The notes below the pieces were generated by a model. That model made no database searches. It was not told the origin of the DNA and saw only the letters and a program-made list of their open reading frames with translations. DNA of 64,000 nucleotides from Cheilinus undulatus (Eukaryota > Chordata > Actinopteri > Labriformes > Labridae): positions 2,629,177 to 2,693,176 of the forward strand of contig NC_054886.1 in the NCBI RefSeq assembly GCF_018320785.1. Direction: 5' to 3'. Both the position numbers and the translations under genes were made by a program. Every line of letters starts with the position of its first letter. Position 1 is the stretch's first letter. Positions 24,510 to 35,462 of this stretch are shown piece by piece.

Positions 24510-25424
24510 CAGGGCTTTTCAAAGTGTGTGAGAGTGAGCCTCCCCTAAGAAGAACTGATCCATTCGGTGGACCCCCACCCACAAAAAGGATTCAAATTAA
24601 AACAATTAAACAACAACATTTCAAACATTTATGTCTAATCTTTAAACATTTTTAACATGAATATATTTGGGATATTTTGGTTTGCAAATGTCCTTAAACA
24701 TCTGCCTTTCCCTCTTATTCAGTCATTATAACATTAAAAAATACCCTTTTTCATATTTTTGGGCCATTTTACAACTTCTTTTTGCTTCTTTTCCCCACTT
24801 TTTCCACTTTTATCCAATTTTTGCCCTTTTTCACCTTTTTGCCCATTTAAGCTACATTTCATCATTAAATATCCCTTTTTTTCCATTTTTTGCTCAGTTT
24901 TGTGATGTCTTTTTGCCACTTTAATCTAATTTCTTGCCCATTTAAACTACCCTTTGCCATTACATACCACCTTTTTCCTCTTTTTTATGCCATTTTTGCA
25001 AATCTTGACTGCTTTTTGCCCATTTAAGTCACTTTCCACTCTTTTTTTTGTCACTTCTCACAAATTTTTTGTTATCTGACCATTTTTCCACTTTTTCTCC
25101 TCATTTTCACTCTTTTCTTGCTGCTTTATGTCCATTTTTGCCACCTTGAACCTATTTTTATTGCTACTTCAGGTTGTTTTTGCCTCTTTTTACCTCTTAG
25201 ATTGTGGCTCTTGCAAAGGTATTTTCAATCATTTGGCTCTTTGGTTGAGTAACACTGCTCTATAGCATAGTCCCTACAGTAACTATAAGTTTATTCATTT
25301 TGCTCCATGCACAGCAGAGGTTAGCAAAGCAAATCACCTTTTTTCTGGTTTATGGTTCCACGCCTCCCCTGAAGCTCTGTGGCGCCCCCCAGGGGAGGCC
25401 CGCCTCACACTTTGAAAACCACTG
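24510..25424. mobile_element. Non-autonomous hAT element, 915 bp, with internal pyrimidine-rich array
   Basis: Ends are CAGGGCTTTTCAAAGTGTG and (reverse complement of the right end) CAGTGGTTTTCAAAGTGTG, followed on both sides by GCCTCCCCT-type sequence. Flanks GTTTATAG (24502-24509) and GTTTAGAG (25425-25432) form an 8-bp target duplication with one mismatch. The centre (24750-25200) is a degenerate array of TTTTTGCCACTTT/TTTTGCCCATTT motifs. No transposase. Confidence 0.8.
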
Positions 25425-25599
25425 GTTTAGAGAGTACTCGTCCATGTGTTGCTTATGAAGGCTGGGTTGAAGTGGTTTATGTTGACAATGTGGCAGGGGT
25501 AGAAAGTAACTCATTACATTTACTCAAATGACTTTATCATTGAATCTTCTACTGATTGATGGACAGTATTATTTTGACAGCACTATTATAATGACATTA

Positions 25600-25965
25600 G
25601 ATTGACATCATACCTGCAGAGAATTGAGCTCAGGTGGGTTCCAGGGAAGAGTGGAGTCTTGATCAGCATCACCAACAGATGCAGGCCCAAAGTCAACTTG
25701 TGAGTCTTCAACAGATGCCTGGATGGCATGGGAGACAGAGGAATCTGGCCCATCATAGAATGGGTCTGCATCTTGATTCAGCTCAAGAATTCAGCAGTCA
25801 TCTTCATATTCCTGCAATCCTCTTGACTGACAAGTACGAGTGCCAACATCATCAGAAGATCCTGAATGTAGGGTCTCTGTGTTTTCATCTCAGGAGAGGC
25901 TGGTCCTGATTGCTGGCTAGGTTCCACAGTCTGTTGGTTATGGAAGAAGGAAAATCTTCTTATCA
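25600..25965 (-). pseudogene. Possible exon relic encoding an acidic low-complexity protein
   Basis: On the minus strand one frame reads L-E-L-N-Q-D-A-D-P-F-Y-D-G-P-D-S-S-V-S then an acidic Asp/Ser/Gln-rich stretch ending ...PWNPPELNSLQ exactly at CAG|GTATGA, a plausible donor. Upstream in the same frame there are at least three stops. I do not recognise the family. It may be a decayed exon of a transposon-linked or ubiquitin-ligase-like gene, or chance. Confidence 0.2.
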
Positions 25966-26204
25966 TCTACTATTTGGTTATCATATGGTCTTGTCCATCA
26001 CGTCTACTGTCAACCACCTGATGCAAGCCCTTGAACTTTGACCTTTTGTCTACACATTTTACGTGGTATATCAAGCTGAAATTAGTGACTGTGTCCTGCA
26101 GATGTAATTTTATTCCACTAGAGGTCACCATATATGATATTAAAGCTTTTATCTTGCTGTAAATCTGGATTGAAGTCAGGGTTAACTTAAACTCTGTTTC
26201 TATA

Positions 26205-26600
26205 AAGCAGGGCTGTCAAACTCAATCACAGCAGGGGCTGGATTCTGAATTTAGTTCTAACCTGAGAGCCTAAGAGGGTCAACATTTAACCCTAAACTGT
26301 CAACCTCATTTTCACCAGCAATGAATTATGGGAACAATAAAAACCTCAGCACTGATGATAATTGAGCTTGAGACTAAAAAAGTCAAAATGAAAAGTTTAA
26401 AGAGTAAAAATCTGAGATAAAAAGGTCAAACTTGTAAGTTCAAAAGGTCCAGTTTCATACTGTGATATTAGTTCAAAACTAAATTAAAAGTCAAAATAAT
26501 GTTGTTAAAAGGCAAAATACGAGTTAAAATTCAAAATATCATGAGTTTAAAAGGTCAAAATATGAGATATAAATTCAAAATCATGAGTTGAAGTATCTGA
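26205..26600. mobile_element. hAT-like repeat fragment with ~20-bp degenerate AAAGTCAAAAT motifs
   Basis: Starts with CAGGGCTGTCAAACTCAATC, the familiar end of a teleost hAT family, followed by A-rich repeats (AAAAGGTCAAAATATGAG). The other end was not resolved. Confidence 0.5.
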
Positions 26601-28074
26601 TTTGACATGTCTAATGTAAGGTAGGAACTATTTAGCTGCTACTTGTTGTCCAGGGGAAACTTTAGTTGGTGCACATTCATCTCTCTTCCGGACTCATTCC
26701 CTCTCGGTTGTGTGCAGACAGCGAGGTATTTATTTCATCTTTATTTTGATGTTTCACACTTTATTCTCCAACTTGTGTAATATGAATGCATGCTGCTTTG
26801 TAATGCAGTGTAGTGTATTTCAAACAGTTGGACGGTGGATTAGATGAAGATGATGTGCTGAAAGAATAAATCCATCAGTTCCAGAAGAACTTTGGTGTGG
26901 TATATTTCCTGGAGGGAGTGATAGTTCTGGTTGTCTCTCATGACGTTTTTCCTCTCTCCTACAGCGTCCATTACAATTAAATGCATCCGGACAATTCTGC
27001 AACAGTCCCGCCATTGACCTACTTCCGGTCAGCGCTGAGTGAGTCCACACGGCCCCTCGTCTCCTCTGAAGGTTAGAGTGATTTTCAGCTGGTCTGCTAA
27101 CCGCCAAAGAAGTCCAGAGAAGAAGAAGAAGAAGGTAAACCTGATCTGTGCTAAACTAAAGTTAGTGGTTTGACTGTGTCACAGTTGTTTGTTTGTTCAT
27201 CTTCTATGTTTAGTAGTGATTAGGGTGGACATGTGTCCGGACAGGCCGGAATTTAAATGTCTGACAGCCTTTTTTTCTTGACAAAAACTAGACTAAAACT
27301 AACAAAAATAGATCAGTGATGAATAAAACTGCCAAAAACTATCTAAAAAACTAAACCAACAGGAAGTGATGCAAATAGGTCATTTCTGCATTTGTCTTAG
27401 TGTGTTGAACCTATCATGCTCTGATTTTGACCTGAAATCCTCTATATTTGTCCCAACATTTACATGTTTCATTCCCAGATGACCCAGTGGCCATGGCGGC
27501 CATTTTGATTCTTCACCATGACACAGGAAGTGGGTCTAACTCTCATATGAAACACCCGATTGCCTTCAGATTTCACATGTATGATCAGGGTCTGCCTCTC
27601 TAAAATTTTAATGTTAATTTCATGGTTTTGCTGTAGCGCCCCCTACTGTAAGATACCGTTAGCTCCTCCAAAATAAAAATTCCAATCTTTATATGGTTAT
27701 ACGTGATAAATAGTCCTTCCCTCATCACCTCTACATATCAACATCCACCTCTGACATACTGCCACCTACTGTTGAGGGGCAGTATTACCTCAAAGTACAC
27801 TGTGCTGATTTTTTAGTGCAAGGACGCTCAGTGAAGGATCACCCTGGACTCTATGCCGTGTTGCAGCACACTGCACGGCTTTCCCTACACCCCACTATTG
27901 CCACACACTGGCAGTTGCACCACCTCCAACCTACACCGGGGTGCGAGGGTCCTTCAGCTGCTGCTTGCAGCCCTAGTTTATTATTATAACTATTATTATT
28001 ATTTTTAAACATTTATTTCATGATTACTTTGTTTTATTATTGGCTGAGCATGAGTAGTTACTCTGGTCCACTCT
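26601..28074. other. Intergenic dispersed repeats
   Basis: 27090-27135 (AACCGCCAAAGAAG then (GAA)n) resembles the 3' tail of the I-type LINE seen at 61.4 kb. 27270-27360 (AAAAACTAGACTAAAACTAA) is shared with 42105-42190. 27480-27975 ends GGTGCGAGGGTCCTTCAG/GCTGCTTGCAGCCCTA, a widespread teleost repeat tail. Confidence 0.4.
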
Positions 28075-28380
28075 CCTACAAAAAGGTTGCCGGCTACCCA
28101 AGGTTTGGGGCCAGGAAGAACCAACATCCAGCATTTAGGGAGGAGTTTCTGGAGAGTGATGGTATCAGAGTGAAGGAGCAGGTACTGCACACTCACACTA
28201 GGCCATCAGGACCGTGTCTGGGCTCTTTTGAGCCTAAAGTCCAGAACATTTGACCATTGAGAGTACATTTGTTCCATGCTTGAGGACGGCATGCTTCACT
28301 GCCCCAACACTGAAGGATGAGGCATGGCACGAAGCAAATGTAGGAGCACAACAAGGGGAAATGTGACATAAATGTAAATA
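28075..28380. repeat. Inverted segmental duplication, left arm outer part (partner 61143-61400)
   Basis: GCCGGCTACCCAAGG through CCAGAACATTTGACCATTGA and TTCACTGCCCC matches the reverse complement of 61143-61390 at about 90% by eye. It continues to GGCATGGCACGAAGCAAATG, whose partner is 59899-59930 on the other side of the hAT insertion at 59935-61142. This establishes that the duplication reaches upstream of the zinc-finger promoters. Confidence 0.85.
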
Positions 28381-28448
28381 TAGGCCTGTTTTGGATCTAA
28401 ATATAGACTTGTTTTGGCAGTAAATATTGGTTGTTTTGGCTGTAAATA
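28381..28448. repeat. 23-bp minisatellite remnant, left piece
   Basis: Three degenerate units (AATATAGGCCTGTTTTGG, AAATATAGACTTGTTTTGG, AAATATTGGTTGTTTTGGC) are the reverse complement of the large array at 56147-59864. The array was cut by the Tc1 element that follows and resumes at 30058. Confidence 0.85.
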
Positions 28449-30057
28449 CAGTCATGGACAAAAGTACCCCTGGAATTTTTCCAGAAAATACCCCATTTCT
28501 CCCAGAAATTTTTGCAGTTACATTTATTTTTGGGTATACACATGTTTATTGCCTTTATGTGCATTGGAGCAACACAAAAAATCCAGAATTTGACATAATC
28601 TTACAAAAAACTCAAAAAAGGGGCCAGACAAAATTACTGGCACCCTCAACTTAATATTTGATTGCACACCCTTGGGAGAAAAGCAACTGAAACCAATCAC
28701 TTCCTATAACCATCAACAAGCTTCTTCCACCTCTCAACTGAAATTTTGGACCACTCTTCTTTTGCAAACTGCTCCAGGTCTCTCAGATTTGAAGGGTGCT
28801 TCTTACAACAGCAGTTTTGAGATCTGTCCATAGGTGTTCAATGGGATTTAGATCCGGACTCATTGCTGGCCATTTCAGAACTCTCCAGCTTTGTCTCCAA
28901 CCATTTCTTGGTGCTTTTTGAGGTATGTTTGGGGTCATTGTCCTGCTGGAACACCCATGACCTCTGACGCAGACCCAACTTTCTGACACTAGGCCCTACA
29001 TTGCGGCCCAAAATCTTTTGATAGTCTCCAGATTTCATGATTCCTTGCACACAGTCAAGGCACCCAGTGCCAGAGGCAGCAAAACAACCCCAAACATCCT
29101 TGAAGCTCCACCATGTTTGACTGTAGGTACTGTGTTCTTTTCTTTGTAGGCCTCATTCTGTTATCTGTAAACAATGATGTGCTTTTCCAAAAAGCTCTAC
29201 CTTAGTCTCATCTGTCCACAAAATGTTCTCCCTGAAGGATTGAGGCTTACTCAGGTACATTTTTGCAAACTCCAGTCTGGCTTTTTTATGTCTCTTTGTC
29301 AGCAGTGGGGTTCTCCTCGGTCTCCTGCCATAGCGCTTCATCTCATTCAGATGACCACGTATGGTCCCAGCTGACACTTTTGCACCCTGAGTCTGCAGGA
29401 CAGCCTGGATTAGTGTGGAAGCTGACTGAGGATGTTTATTTACCATTCCAACTATCCTGTGTTGCATTCTTTTGTCAATTTTTCTCTTCTGTCCACATCC
29501 AGTGAGATTAGCCACAGCTCCATGGGTTATAGACTTCTTGATTATATTACACACAGTGGACAAAGGAATTTCTAGATCTCTGGAGATGGTCTTTAACCTT
29601 GAGATTGTTCATATTTTTCCACAGTTTTGCTTCTTAAGTCCTCAGACAATTCTGGGCTCTTCCTTCTCTTCTCCATGCTTGGTGTGACACACACAGGCAC
29701 ACAACACAAAGGTTGAGTCAACTTTTAGACATTCTAACTGGCTTCAGGTGTGATTTCTAGATTGCCAGCACCTTTTACTGCCACAGGTGAGTTTAAATGA
29801 GCATCACATGCTTAAAATAAAATGATTTACCCACAGTTTTAAAGGGGGACAATCATTTTGTCCAGCCCATTTTTTGTTTTGTGTAAAATTATGTCAATTT
29901 TGTCTTTTTTCTTGGGATTTTTTTTGTGTTGTTCCAATGAATATAAAGGCAATAAACATGTGTATGCCAAAAACATTTGTAATTGCAACCATATCTGGGA
30001 GAAATGGTGTATTTTCTGGAAAAAATCCAGTGGTGCCAATATTTTCGTTCATGACTG
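28449..30057 (-). mobile_element. Tc1/mariner element, second family copy, degenerate, 1.6 kb
   Basis: Flanked by TA on both sides. Outer ends are CAGTCATGGACAAAAGTACC and (reverse) CAGTCATGAACGAAAATATTGG. Inner motifs GGGCCAGACAAAATTACTGG and GGGCTGGACAAAATGATTG show the same outer/inner IR/DR layout with ~200-bp arms. Inserted in the 23-bp minisatellite upstream of zinc-finger gene A; the inverted copy at 56-60 kb lacks it. Confidence 0.88.
28783..29676 (-). pseudogene. Tc1 transposase, multiply frameshifted
   Basis: Pieces in order on the minus strand: MEKRRKSPELSEDLRSK (start), [51 protein letters not shown] (first Asp), [33 protein letters not shown] (second Asp) and, in another frame, MSPDLNPIEHLWTDLK (Glu). 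At least one stop near the start and two frameshifts separate these, so it is dead. It is related to, but clearly older than, the copy at 12.1-13.3 kb. Confidence 0.8.
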
Positions 30058-30150
30058 TATAGGCCTGTTTTGGCTGCAAATATAGGCTTGTTTTGGCTGT
30101 AAATATTGCTAGTTTTGGCTGTAATTAAAGGCTGGTTTGCATGTGTTACA
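30058..30150. repeat. 23-bp minisatellite remnant, right piece
   Basis: Four units (TATAGGCCTGTTTTGGCTGC, AAATATAGGCTTGTTTTGGC and similar) continue the array interrupted by the Tc1 insertion. They sit next to the promoter-proximal block of gene A, exactly as the large array does for gene C. Confidence 0.85.
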
Positions 30151-30154
30151 TCAG

Positions 30155-30415
30155 GTGTTATTTTTGAGCCCACCTCCTCTCTGAGATAAAAAACTACTGT
30201 TCCTTTCTTTCTGAATGGAGCCGCCACTATGACGCCTTTCTAGAAGTTTGTAAGAATGAGGCAGCGGGCTTCTGCAGACCGTGGACACTTGAGGAGCTGC
30301 TGTCTGATAATGTGTCTCTGTTTGTCCTCAGCTCAGTGCTGAGACCAGACACTTGTGGAGAGGAACGCCGTCCATCATTGAATCTGACTTCAGGGCAGCT
30401 GTCTGAGGAAGAAAG
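30155..30415 (+). promoter_or_regulatory. Conserved promoter/5' UTR block of zinc-finger gene A
   Basis: About 260 bases (TCTCTGAGATAAAAAACTAC ... GGAGAGGAACGCCGTCC ... GAGGAAGAAAGATG) are conserved in all three zinc-finger copies, in inverse orientation at 46379-46640 and 55869-56130. Conservation ends just upstream, where the minisatellite starts (A and C) or unrelated sequence starts (B). There is no obvious TATA box. The exact transcription start is not visible. Confidence 0.6.
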
Positions 30416-30433
30416 ATGACTCCCCCTCTCAAG
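30416..30433 (+). CDS. Zinc-finger gene A, first coding exon (MTPPLK)
   Basis: Six codons, ATG ACT CCC CCT CTC AAG, followed by the donor GTAGGAATG. The same exon is present in copy B (46361-46378, same peptide) and copy C (55851-55868, with synonymous CCA for CCT). The phase-0 junction joins it to the acceptor at 34516-34517, giving [17 protein letters not shown]. Preservation in three copies supports it being real, although translation could also start further downstream. Confidence 0.6.
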
Positions 30434-30538
30434 GTAGGAATGAATTTACACTCAACACATTTCAAGTTTGACTTTTTCCTTTCTGACAATGTGATGGAGT
30501 TGAGCAGCTGATTTTCTGGCTCCAGTGAGAAAGGTTTG

Positions 30539-30944
30539 TGTAAGTAACCAAATAAGTGTAAATGTTGAGCCTTACGAGTTTTTACAGATATAGCCTTTGT
30601 AATGCTTTATTTTGTAAGATTTGTATTGATTTAAGCTAATGTAAATATACTTCCTGTTTAACAATAGCAGACCTTTACTTTGAAAGCACCAGAAAGGAAT
30701 TGAGTAAAGTAACACGAGGTAACTTGACGACAAAGAGAAAGTTGCCGGAGCAACGTAAACAAAGAGAGCTACGGTAAAAAAGCAAAGACCTAGCACCCCT
30801 CGTGCAGGCTTTAAACTCTTACGGTGAATTTTTGTGCTTCTGTAACTTCTGTAAATACGGCTTGTTTGTTTTTTCAAGTTCAAATAAACCACGAAAATCA
30901 TCAGTACGAGAATCAAATGTCTTTCACACGGGAGGGATGCTACA
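30539..30944 (+). mobile_element. Solo LTR in intron of zinc-finger gene A, 406 bp
   Basis: Starts TGTAAGTAACC and ends GATGCTACA (TG...CA), with an identical 5-bp target duplication GTTTG at 30534-30538 and 30945-30949. An AATAAA lies at about 30884. Copies B and C both read AAAGGTTTGGATGTCC at this place with no insert, which is a clean empty site. The insertion therefore postdates the gene duplication. Confidence 0.88.
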
Positions 30945-31025
30945 GTTTGGATGTCCTGGAAGGTTAGACTTAGTTATTTGGTGTAGTTTCCTCTAACTGT
31001 AACTGAGCTCCTGTCTTGTAGCAGT

Positions 31026-31300
31026 AGGGGTGGGAATTGATAAGATTTTATCAATATCGATGCTGTTATCGATTCTTCTTATCAGTTTGTTTCTTTGATT
31101 CTCTTGTCGATGCCTTCCTATGAATTTTCTTCTTGGATTGCTAAAAATGTTAAAGTGCTTGGGAGGAGAACATTCAATAACATACAAAAAAACCTTCTGT
31201 TTTTTGTTGGATATGTCTCATGTTAAAATAAACTGCTCTCTGGATCTTTAATCCGTGAACTTGAATTAGAATATAGTACTACTGCTCATTTCCTTTTAAA
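31026..31300. other. Intron of gene A: ATCGAT-rich hAT-like end and unassigned DNA
   Basis: GGGGTGGGAATTGATAAGAT with ATCAATATCGAT is like the end of a teleost hAT MITE. Homology to the short intron of copy B stops at 31025 and resumes near 34300, so everything between is inserted or expanded sequence. Confidence 0.45.
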
Positions 31301-31307
31301 GATAAAA

Positions 31308-32293
31308 CAGGGTGTCCACGGGGTCTTAAAAAGTATTTAAAAGCTAATAATAATAATAATAATAAAAATTAAGGCCCTTAAAAAATACTGAAAAGTCTTA
31401 ATTGCAATTTTATGAGGTATTAATTTATAATAATATTTATATTTATTTTTTATTTATTGGTATTCAAACTTTGACTCCAAAAGTATCCATGAATATTTAT
31501 TTTCCTCCTCGTGACTATTAAGGCCGAACATACTCGAGCATACTGTGAGCTGTGCGGACTCCGTGCTGAATGTCCGCACTCTTGAGAGCTTCCATAGTCA
31601 AGCACACTGCCACGGAGTAGTTTCCTGTAAAATCCGTGAAATCCTACATTTCCCACAACCCTTGCGCGTTGTTTACATTTTTCTGTCATGCGTCCTACAG
31701 TGACGGAGCCTGCTGACTTTGCAAAGCAATAAAATTAAGAGGTGGTGGTATGTACGGCCATTAAATGCCACAAGAGACGAAGAAGGGGAGTATGCCATAT
31801 TGGTAATGGACAAGCAAAGTATTTTACGTGGAAAAAACATTTTCAATACTTCCAAATGACACATGAAAACTTTGATGATCTAGTTGGGTGCTTAGCCCCA
31901 CTCGGAGCCACCGCTCACCCATCAACGCTGCACAGAGGAACAAAATGCAGGTCAGTGTCACATTTAATAAGGGTCGATGTGAAAAATACATGCCGAGCAG
32001 TGTCTTGTGTGACACCAGTACGCCACGCGGAGCGGAGTCTGCCGGTTGTAAAATTTGAGCTTTGCGCCCTGAAGGGAATGTCAATAAACCTGCCTTGAGT
32101 TTAATTTATTCTTTCGAGCTTTATTCTTTCTCAGCTTACCTCATTTCTGTTAAATTGCAAACTACGACTGTTAAACATGTGTTGCTAACAACAGCTTAAA
32201 GTGGCAATGAGGTCTTAAAATTTTTTTGAAAGGTTTTTTAAAAAGTCTTAAAAGGGTATTGAAATTAACCTAAGGATTCCTGCATATACCCTG
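31308..32293 (+). mobile_element. PIF/Harbinger-like element, 986 bp
   Basis: Left end CAGGGTGTCCACGGGGTCTT and inverted right end CAGGGTATATGCAGGAATCC, with AAAAAGT.TTTAAAA-type subterminal repeats on both sides. TAAAA occurs directly outside each end, compatible with the TAA-type target preference of Harbinger. It contains an internal transposase fragment. Confidence 0.65.
31742..32098 (+). pseudogene. Harbinger (HARBI1-like) transposase N-terminal fragment
   Basis: The best family-like stretch is F-Q-Y-F-Q-M-T-H-E-N-F-D-D-L-V, equivalent to the 'YFRMS...FD.LL' motif before the catalytic domain of Harbinger transposases; a TLHRGTKC stretch follows where the H-R-T segment is expected. None of the DDE motifs is present. 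It lies inside the element with CAGGGT ends, which agrees with the assignment. Confidence 0.5.
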
Positions 32294-33180
32294 TAAAACC
32301 TTAGAATAAATACAAAACTAATCTCTGCATTCCAGATCTCCAGAGGTATCAAAATAAATTTAACTCGTGCAAAATGAACAGTTATTGGGCAAAAAGATGC
32401 ATGTCATGCATTAGACATCACTGTTTGATAGATGTTTCTCATTGCCCCGTGTGCGCCATTTTTGGAGAAATGAAGCAACATTTTGACCACTTTATTCTGT
32501 GTTTGTGACAGTTCACTGGAAATGGGTGGTAATACAGTAATACTGTATCCTAAGGGAATTAAAATTAGCCACGGTGTTGCTTTGATTACCATCATGAAGA
32601 CGGTGCTGTGGGATTAGCGCACATGAATAATGAATTCCTCGAGAATATGCGTATTTTCCCACCCACAGCACCACTGTCTGTGTATAAAGACGCTTTAAAA
32701 GTGACGAGTGAACACCTGCTAATCATGTCGGGACAGTTTTGCAAAAGACAAAAACTCACGTATAGACTGGCGCACAGATACTCATGCGCTATGGCTTGGC
32801 ATGGTGCGGGCACAGCTCTGACACCACGGTATGGTCTTCTCTAAAGTAAAACTGTGAGACGTGCTCCGCTGGCTCCAGTGTGATCTAAGACAATGTGAGT
32901 TTAAAAACGCTCTCATTCTTTTTCCTGGGTATACATCAGTGATGAGAAATTATTATGCACACCCACAGGTGCTGCGTCCTGCTGCAGACATGCCAGGTAC
33001 AGAAACCACTGAGGGTTTTTAAAAATGTCTAAACTCATCTTTACCCGTTTAATGTGAGATTTAGATGAAATTATTCACTGCTTGTAGGTCATTTTATGCA
33101 CTTAAGTATTCTGTAACTTTGAATAAGATCGGTGTAAACACTCAGGACGGAGCTGGCCATTGAAGCACAATGCAGACATT
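32294..33180. other. Intron of gene A: nothing recognised
   Basis: Short frames only. No repeat boundaries identified. Confidence 0.35.
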
Positions 33181-33960
33181 TTCATTTCAAACCTTTATTT
33201 ATTCTGGAAAGGACATTGAGGTTTCCCTCATTTCCAATGTCGTCGAGATTACAAGCACATTAAAACAAGCAAGAAAAAACAACAGTCAAATACAATCAGT
33301 CAAAACCAGCAGAAACCAATGAAAACAAAGACAATTAGAAACAAAATGACTGGAAACCAAGGTCTTAAACTCTGCAAGAGAGGGTAGAACTTCAGTCTTT
33401 AGAGTTTGTTGGAGTTTGTTCCATGAGCTTGGAGCACTAAAGGAAAATGCAGTTTTACCAAGTTCAGTAAAAGCTCTGGGAACTTTAAGAACAAGCCAAT
33501 CCATGGAGCGAGTCATGTAAGAGCTTGAACTCCACTCCAACAAGTCTTAGATGTACGGTAGTTTTCCAACGAAGGCTTTAAAAATATATAAAAACCAATG
33601 TCTGTTGCTCCTGTTTTCAAGGGAAGGCCAACCAACCTTCTCACATAGGACACAATGATGAGTGCTGTATCCATCACCAATTATAAATCTAAGCGCAGAG
33701 TGATAGACAGTGTCCAAGGGCCTGAGTGTTGAAGCTGCTGCATGCCTATAAATTACATTTCCGTAATCAATAACTGAAAGGAGCACAGCTTCAACTATTC
33801 TCTTCCTACAATACATTGGAAAACTTGATTTATTTCTGTACAGGAAGCCAATTTTCTGCCTCAACTTGGAGGTCAAAGAGTTCACATGGAACTTAAAAGA
33901 AAACTCCTCATCAAGCCACATGCCAAGATATTTATACTCTGTGACTCTCTCAATTTAATA
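33181..33960 (-). mobile_element. L2/CR1-type LINE, RT C-terminus and 3' UTR
   Basis: The minus strand shows WLDEEFSFKFHVNSLTSKLR, R-K-R-I-V-E-A-V-L-L-S-V-I-D-Y-G-N-V-I-Y, L-D-T-V-Y-H-S-A-L-R-F-I and then TELGKTAFSFSAPSSWNKLQ. These are the thumb and C-terminal motifs of a very common fish L2/CR1 LINE. A frameshift or stop separates the two parts. The tail GGAAATGAGGGAAACC to AAATAAAGG is its 3' UTR. 5' truncated. Confidence 0.75.
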
Positions 33961-34517
33961 GATAAATTAGCCTATTAAAAAGTCCATCTCTATCTGTTTA
34001 AATCTCACAGAGCATTACTTCACATTCAAAGATTCTGATATTAGATTAGGATTATCAATTCTCATTTTACATCTGGGAGAAGAGGAGGGAGGAAAAAGAG
34101 AGCACGTCGGTGTTTTTGAAAGAGAAAATAGAGAAACTTCATTTGATCCCCTGCCTTGATTTAACCTGTTTTACTAGTATTATTCACTTCTACCGCTCCT
34201 GTTAACGTCTCCTTATAAACCTGTTTTATTTTAGACTTGAAGCATTTTGACAAGGGATTGACTGAAGCACAGCAGAGGCGCATGCTCCACTCGTTGTGCG
34301 TATATTTTGGTCATGAAGGAAGAATTTGTGAATCAGTTTTTTACCCATATCACTGACTCCTACCAGGAGGCCATTTTTGTTGCAGTGGTATTGAAAAGTG
34401 TATCAGTTTGACATTGAAAACACTGCTATTGTGACAACTCTCCTCCGCAGTAATGCAAAGCTGTCAGCTGAAGATCTCCACCATGACTGTTTTCTTTTCT
34501 GCTTCTTGTTGTTCTAG
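33961..34517. other. Intron of gene A, 3' end shared with copies B and C
   Basis: From about 34300 (TTTTGGTCATGAAGG) to the acceptor the sequence is homologous to 45895-46080 and to 53527-53690 plus 47730-47787. A '[15 protein letters not shown]' frame runs here in all copies but is intronic in A, where a stop precedes the acceptor. Confidence 0.6.
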
Positions 34518-35462
34518 AAACGGAGGGGCACGCCTCGTAGTCATGACTGTCAGCAGTGTGGTAAAGAGTTCTCTTCTTCATCACGTTTAAAGACGCATAT
34601 GCGAGTTCACACTGGAGAGAAACCATACAGCTGTGATCAGTGTGGGAAAAATTTTGCTCAAAAAAAGGAGTTAAAGATCCACCAACGAACTCACACAGGA
34701 GAGAAACCGTACAGCTGTGATCAGTGTGGTTTGGCCTTCTCTCAAGCAAGTGCTCTAAGGATGCATCAGCGTATCCACACTGGAGAGAAACCGTACAGCT
34801 GTGAGCAATGTGGGAAAGCTTTCATACATTCATCTGCACTGAAGAATCATATACGCACTCACACCGGAGAGAAACCATACAAATGTGAGGACTGTGGTAA
34901 AAGTTTCAGTCAGGTGGGTAACTTCAAGACTCACAGAAACATCCACACCAGAGAATTACTCTACCCTTGTCAGGATTGTGGTAAAGTCTTTACAAATCAA
35001 GATGCTTTAAAGCGTCATGAGCGTATTCACACTGGAGAGAAACCGTACAGCTGTGAGCAATGTGGGAAAACCTTCAGGCAACAAAGCAACTTAACAGTCC
35101 ACCAGCAGATCCACACTGGAGAGAAACCACACAAATGTAGACACTGTGAGAAAGCCTTCAGATGTCAACAGGACTGCATCACACATGAATGCATCCACAC
35201 TGGTCTGAAACCATACGTCTGTGGGGAGTGTGGGAAGAGTTTTGATAGGTCATCTTCACTTCGCCAACATGAACTCACCCATGCTGGAGTCAGAGAGTAC
35301 CAGTGTGAGCGCTGTGACAAAAGGTTTGTTTCAGCTCACAGTCTTGAGAAGCATCTGCGTATCCACACTGGACACAGGCCGTACTGGTGTGTTGGTTGTG
35401 AGAAAAGCTTCACATGGAGCTCTGGGCTGAAAACACACAAATGTGTCAAAAAAGAGAGCTAA
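34518..35462 (+). CDS. C2H2 zinc-finger protein (gene A), 11 fingers, intact
   Basis: The acceptor TTGTTCTAG precedes [16 protein letters not shown]. The exon then encodes 11 consecutive C2H2 fingers joined mostly by TGEKP linkers, ending ...THKCVKKES and TAA. With the first exon the protein is 320 residues and nearly all zinc fingers. No KRAB, SCAN or BTB domain is seen, as usual for teleost arrays of this type. Finger 5 ends HTRELL and fingers 8-10 have HTGLKP/HAGVRE/HTGHRP linkers. The last finger lacks the second His (HKC), so it may bind zinc as C2HC or not at all. Predicted contact residues (-1,2,3,6) include QKEI, QSAM, HSAN, QGNT, NDAR, QSNV and RSSQ. It probably acts as a nuclear DNA-binding repressor; the target is unknown. 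It is the only copy of three here with an uninterrupted frame. Confidence 0.9.
   Translation, partial: KRRGTPRSHDCQQCGKEFSSSSRLKTHMRVHTGEKPYSCDQCGKNFAQKKELKIHQRTHTGEKPYSCDQCGLAFSQASALRMHQRIHTGEKPYSCEQCGKAFIHSSALKNHIRTHTGEKPYKCEDCGKSFSQVGNFKTHRNIHTRELLYPCQDCGKVFTNQDALKRHERIHTGEKPYSCEQCGKTFRQQSNLTVHQQIHTGEKPHKCRHCEKAFRCQQDCITHECIHTGLKPYVCGECGKSFDRSSSLRQHELTHAGVREYQCERCDKRFVSAHSLEKHLRIHTGHRPYWCVGCEKSFTWSSGLKTHKCVKKES

Noticed and set aside
27085-27135. First exon with donor after (GAA)n (GAAG|GTAAAC)
   Set aside because: The AACCGCCAAAGAAG...(GAA)n sequence is the usual 3' tail of an I-type LINE; the donor-like GT is probably chance.
28075-28250. Possible conserved exon (frame ending KVQNI; partner at 61199-61396 ending KVQNV)
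   Set aside because: Most differences between the two copies are amino-acid changing and a 2-base indel shifts the upstream frame, as expected for non-coding DNA.
33286-33921. Independent host gene on the minus strand
   Set aside because: The sequence is the familiar C-terminal RT region of an L2/CR1 LINE with a 3' UTR attached.
34426-34749. Minus-strand frame opposite the zinc-finger exon (also 45777-45965 and 47582-47920)
   Set aside because: Antisense shadows of the repeated TGEKPYSC finger codons.
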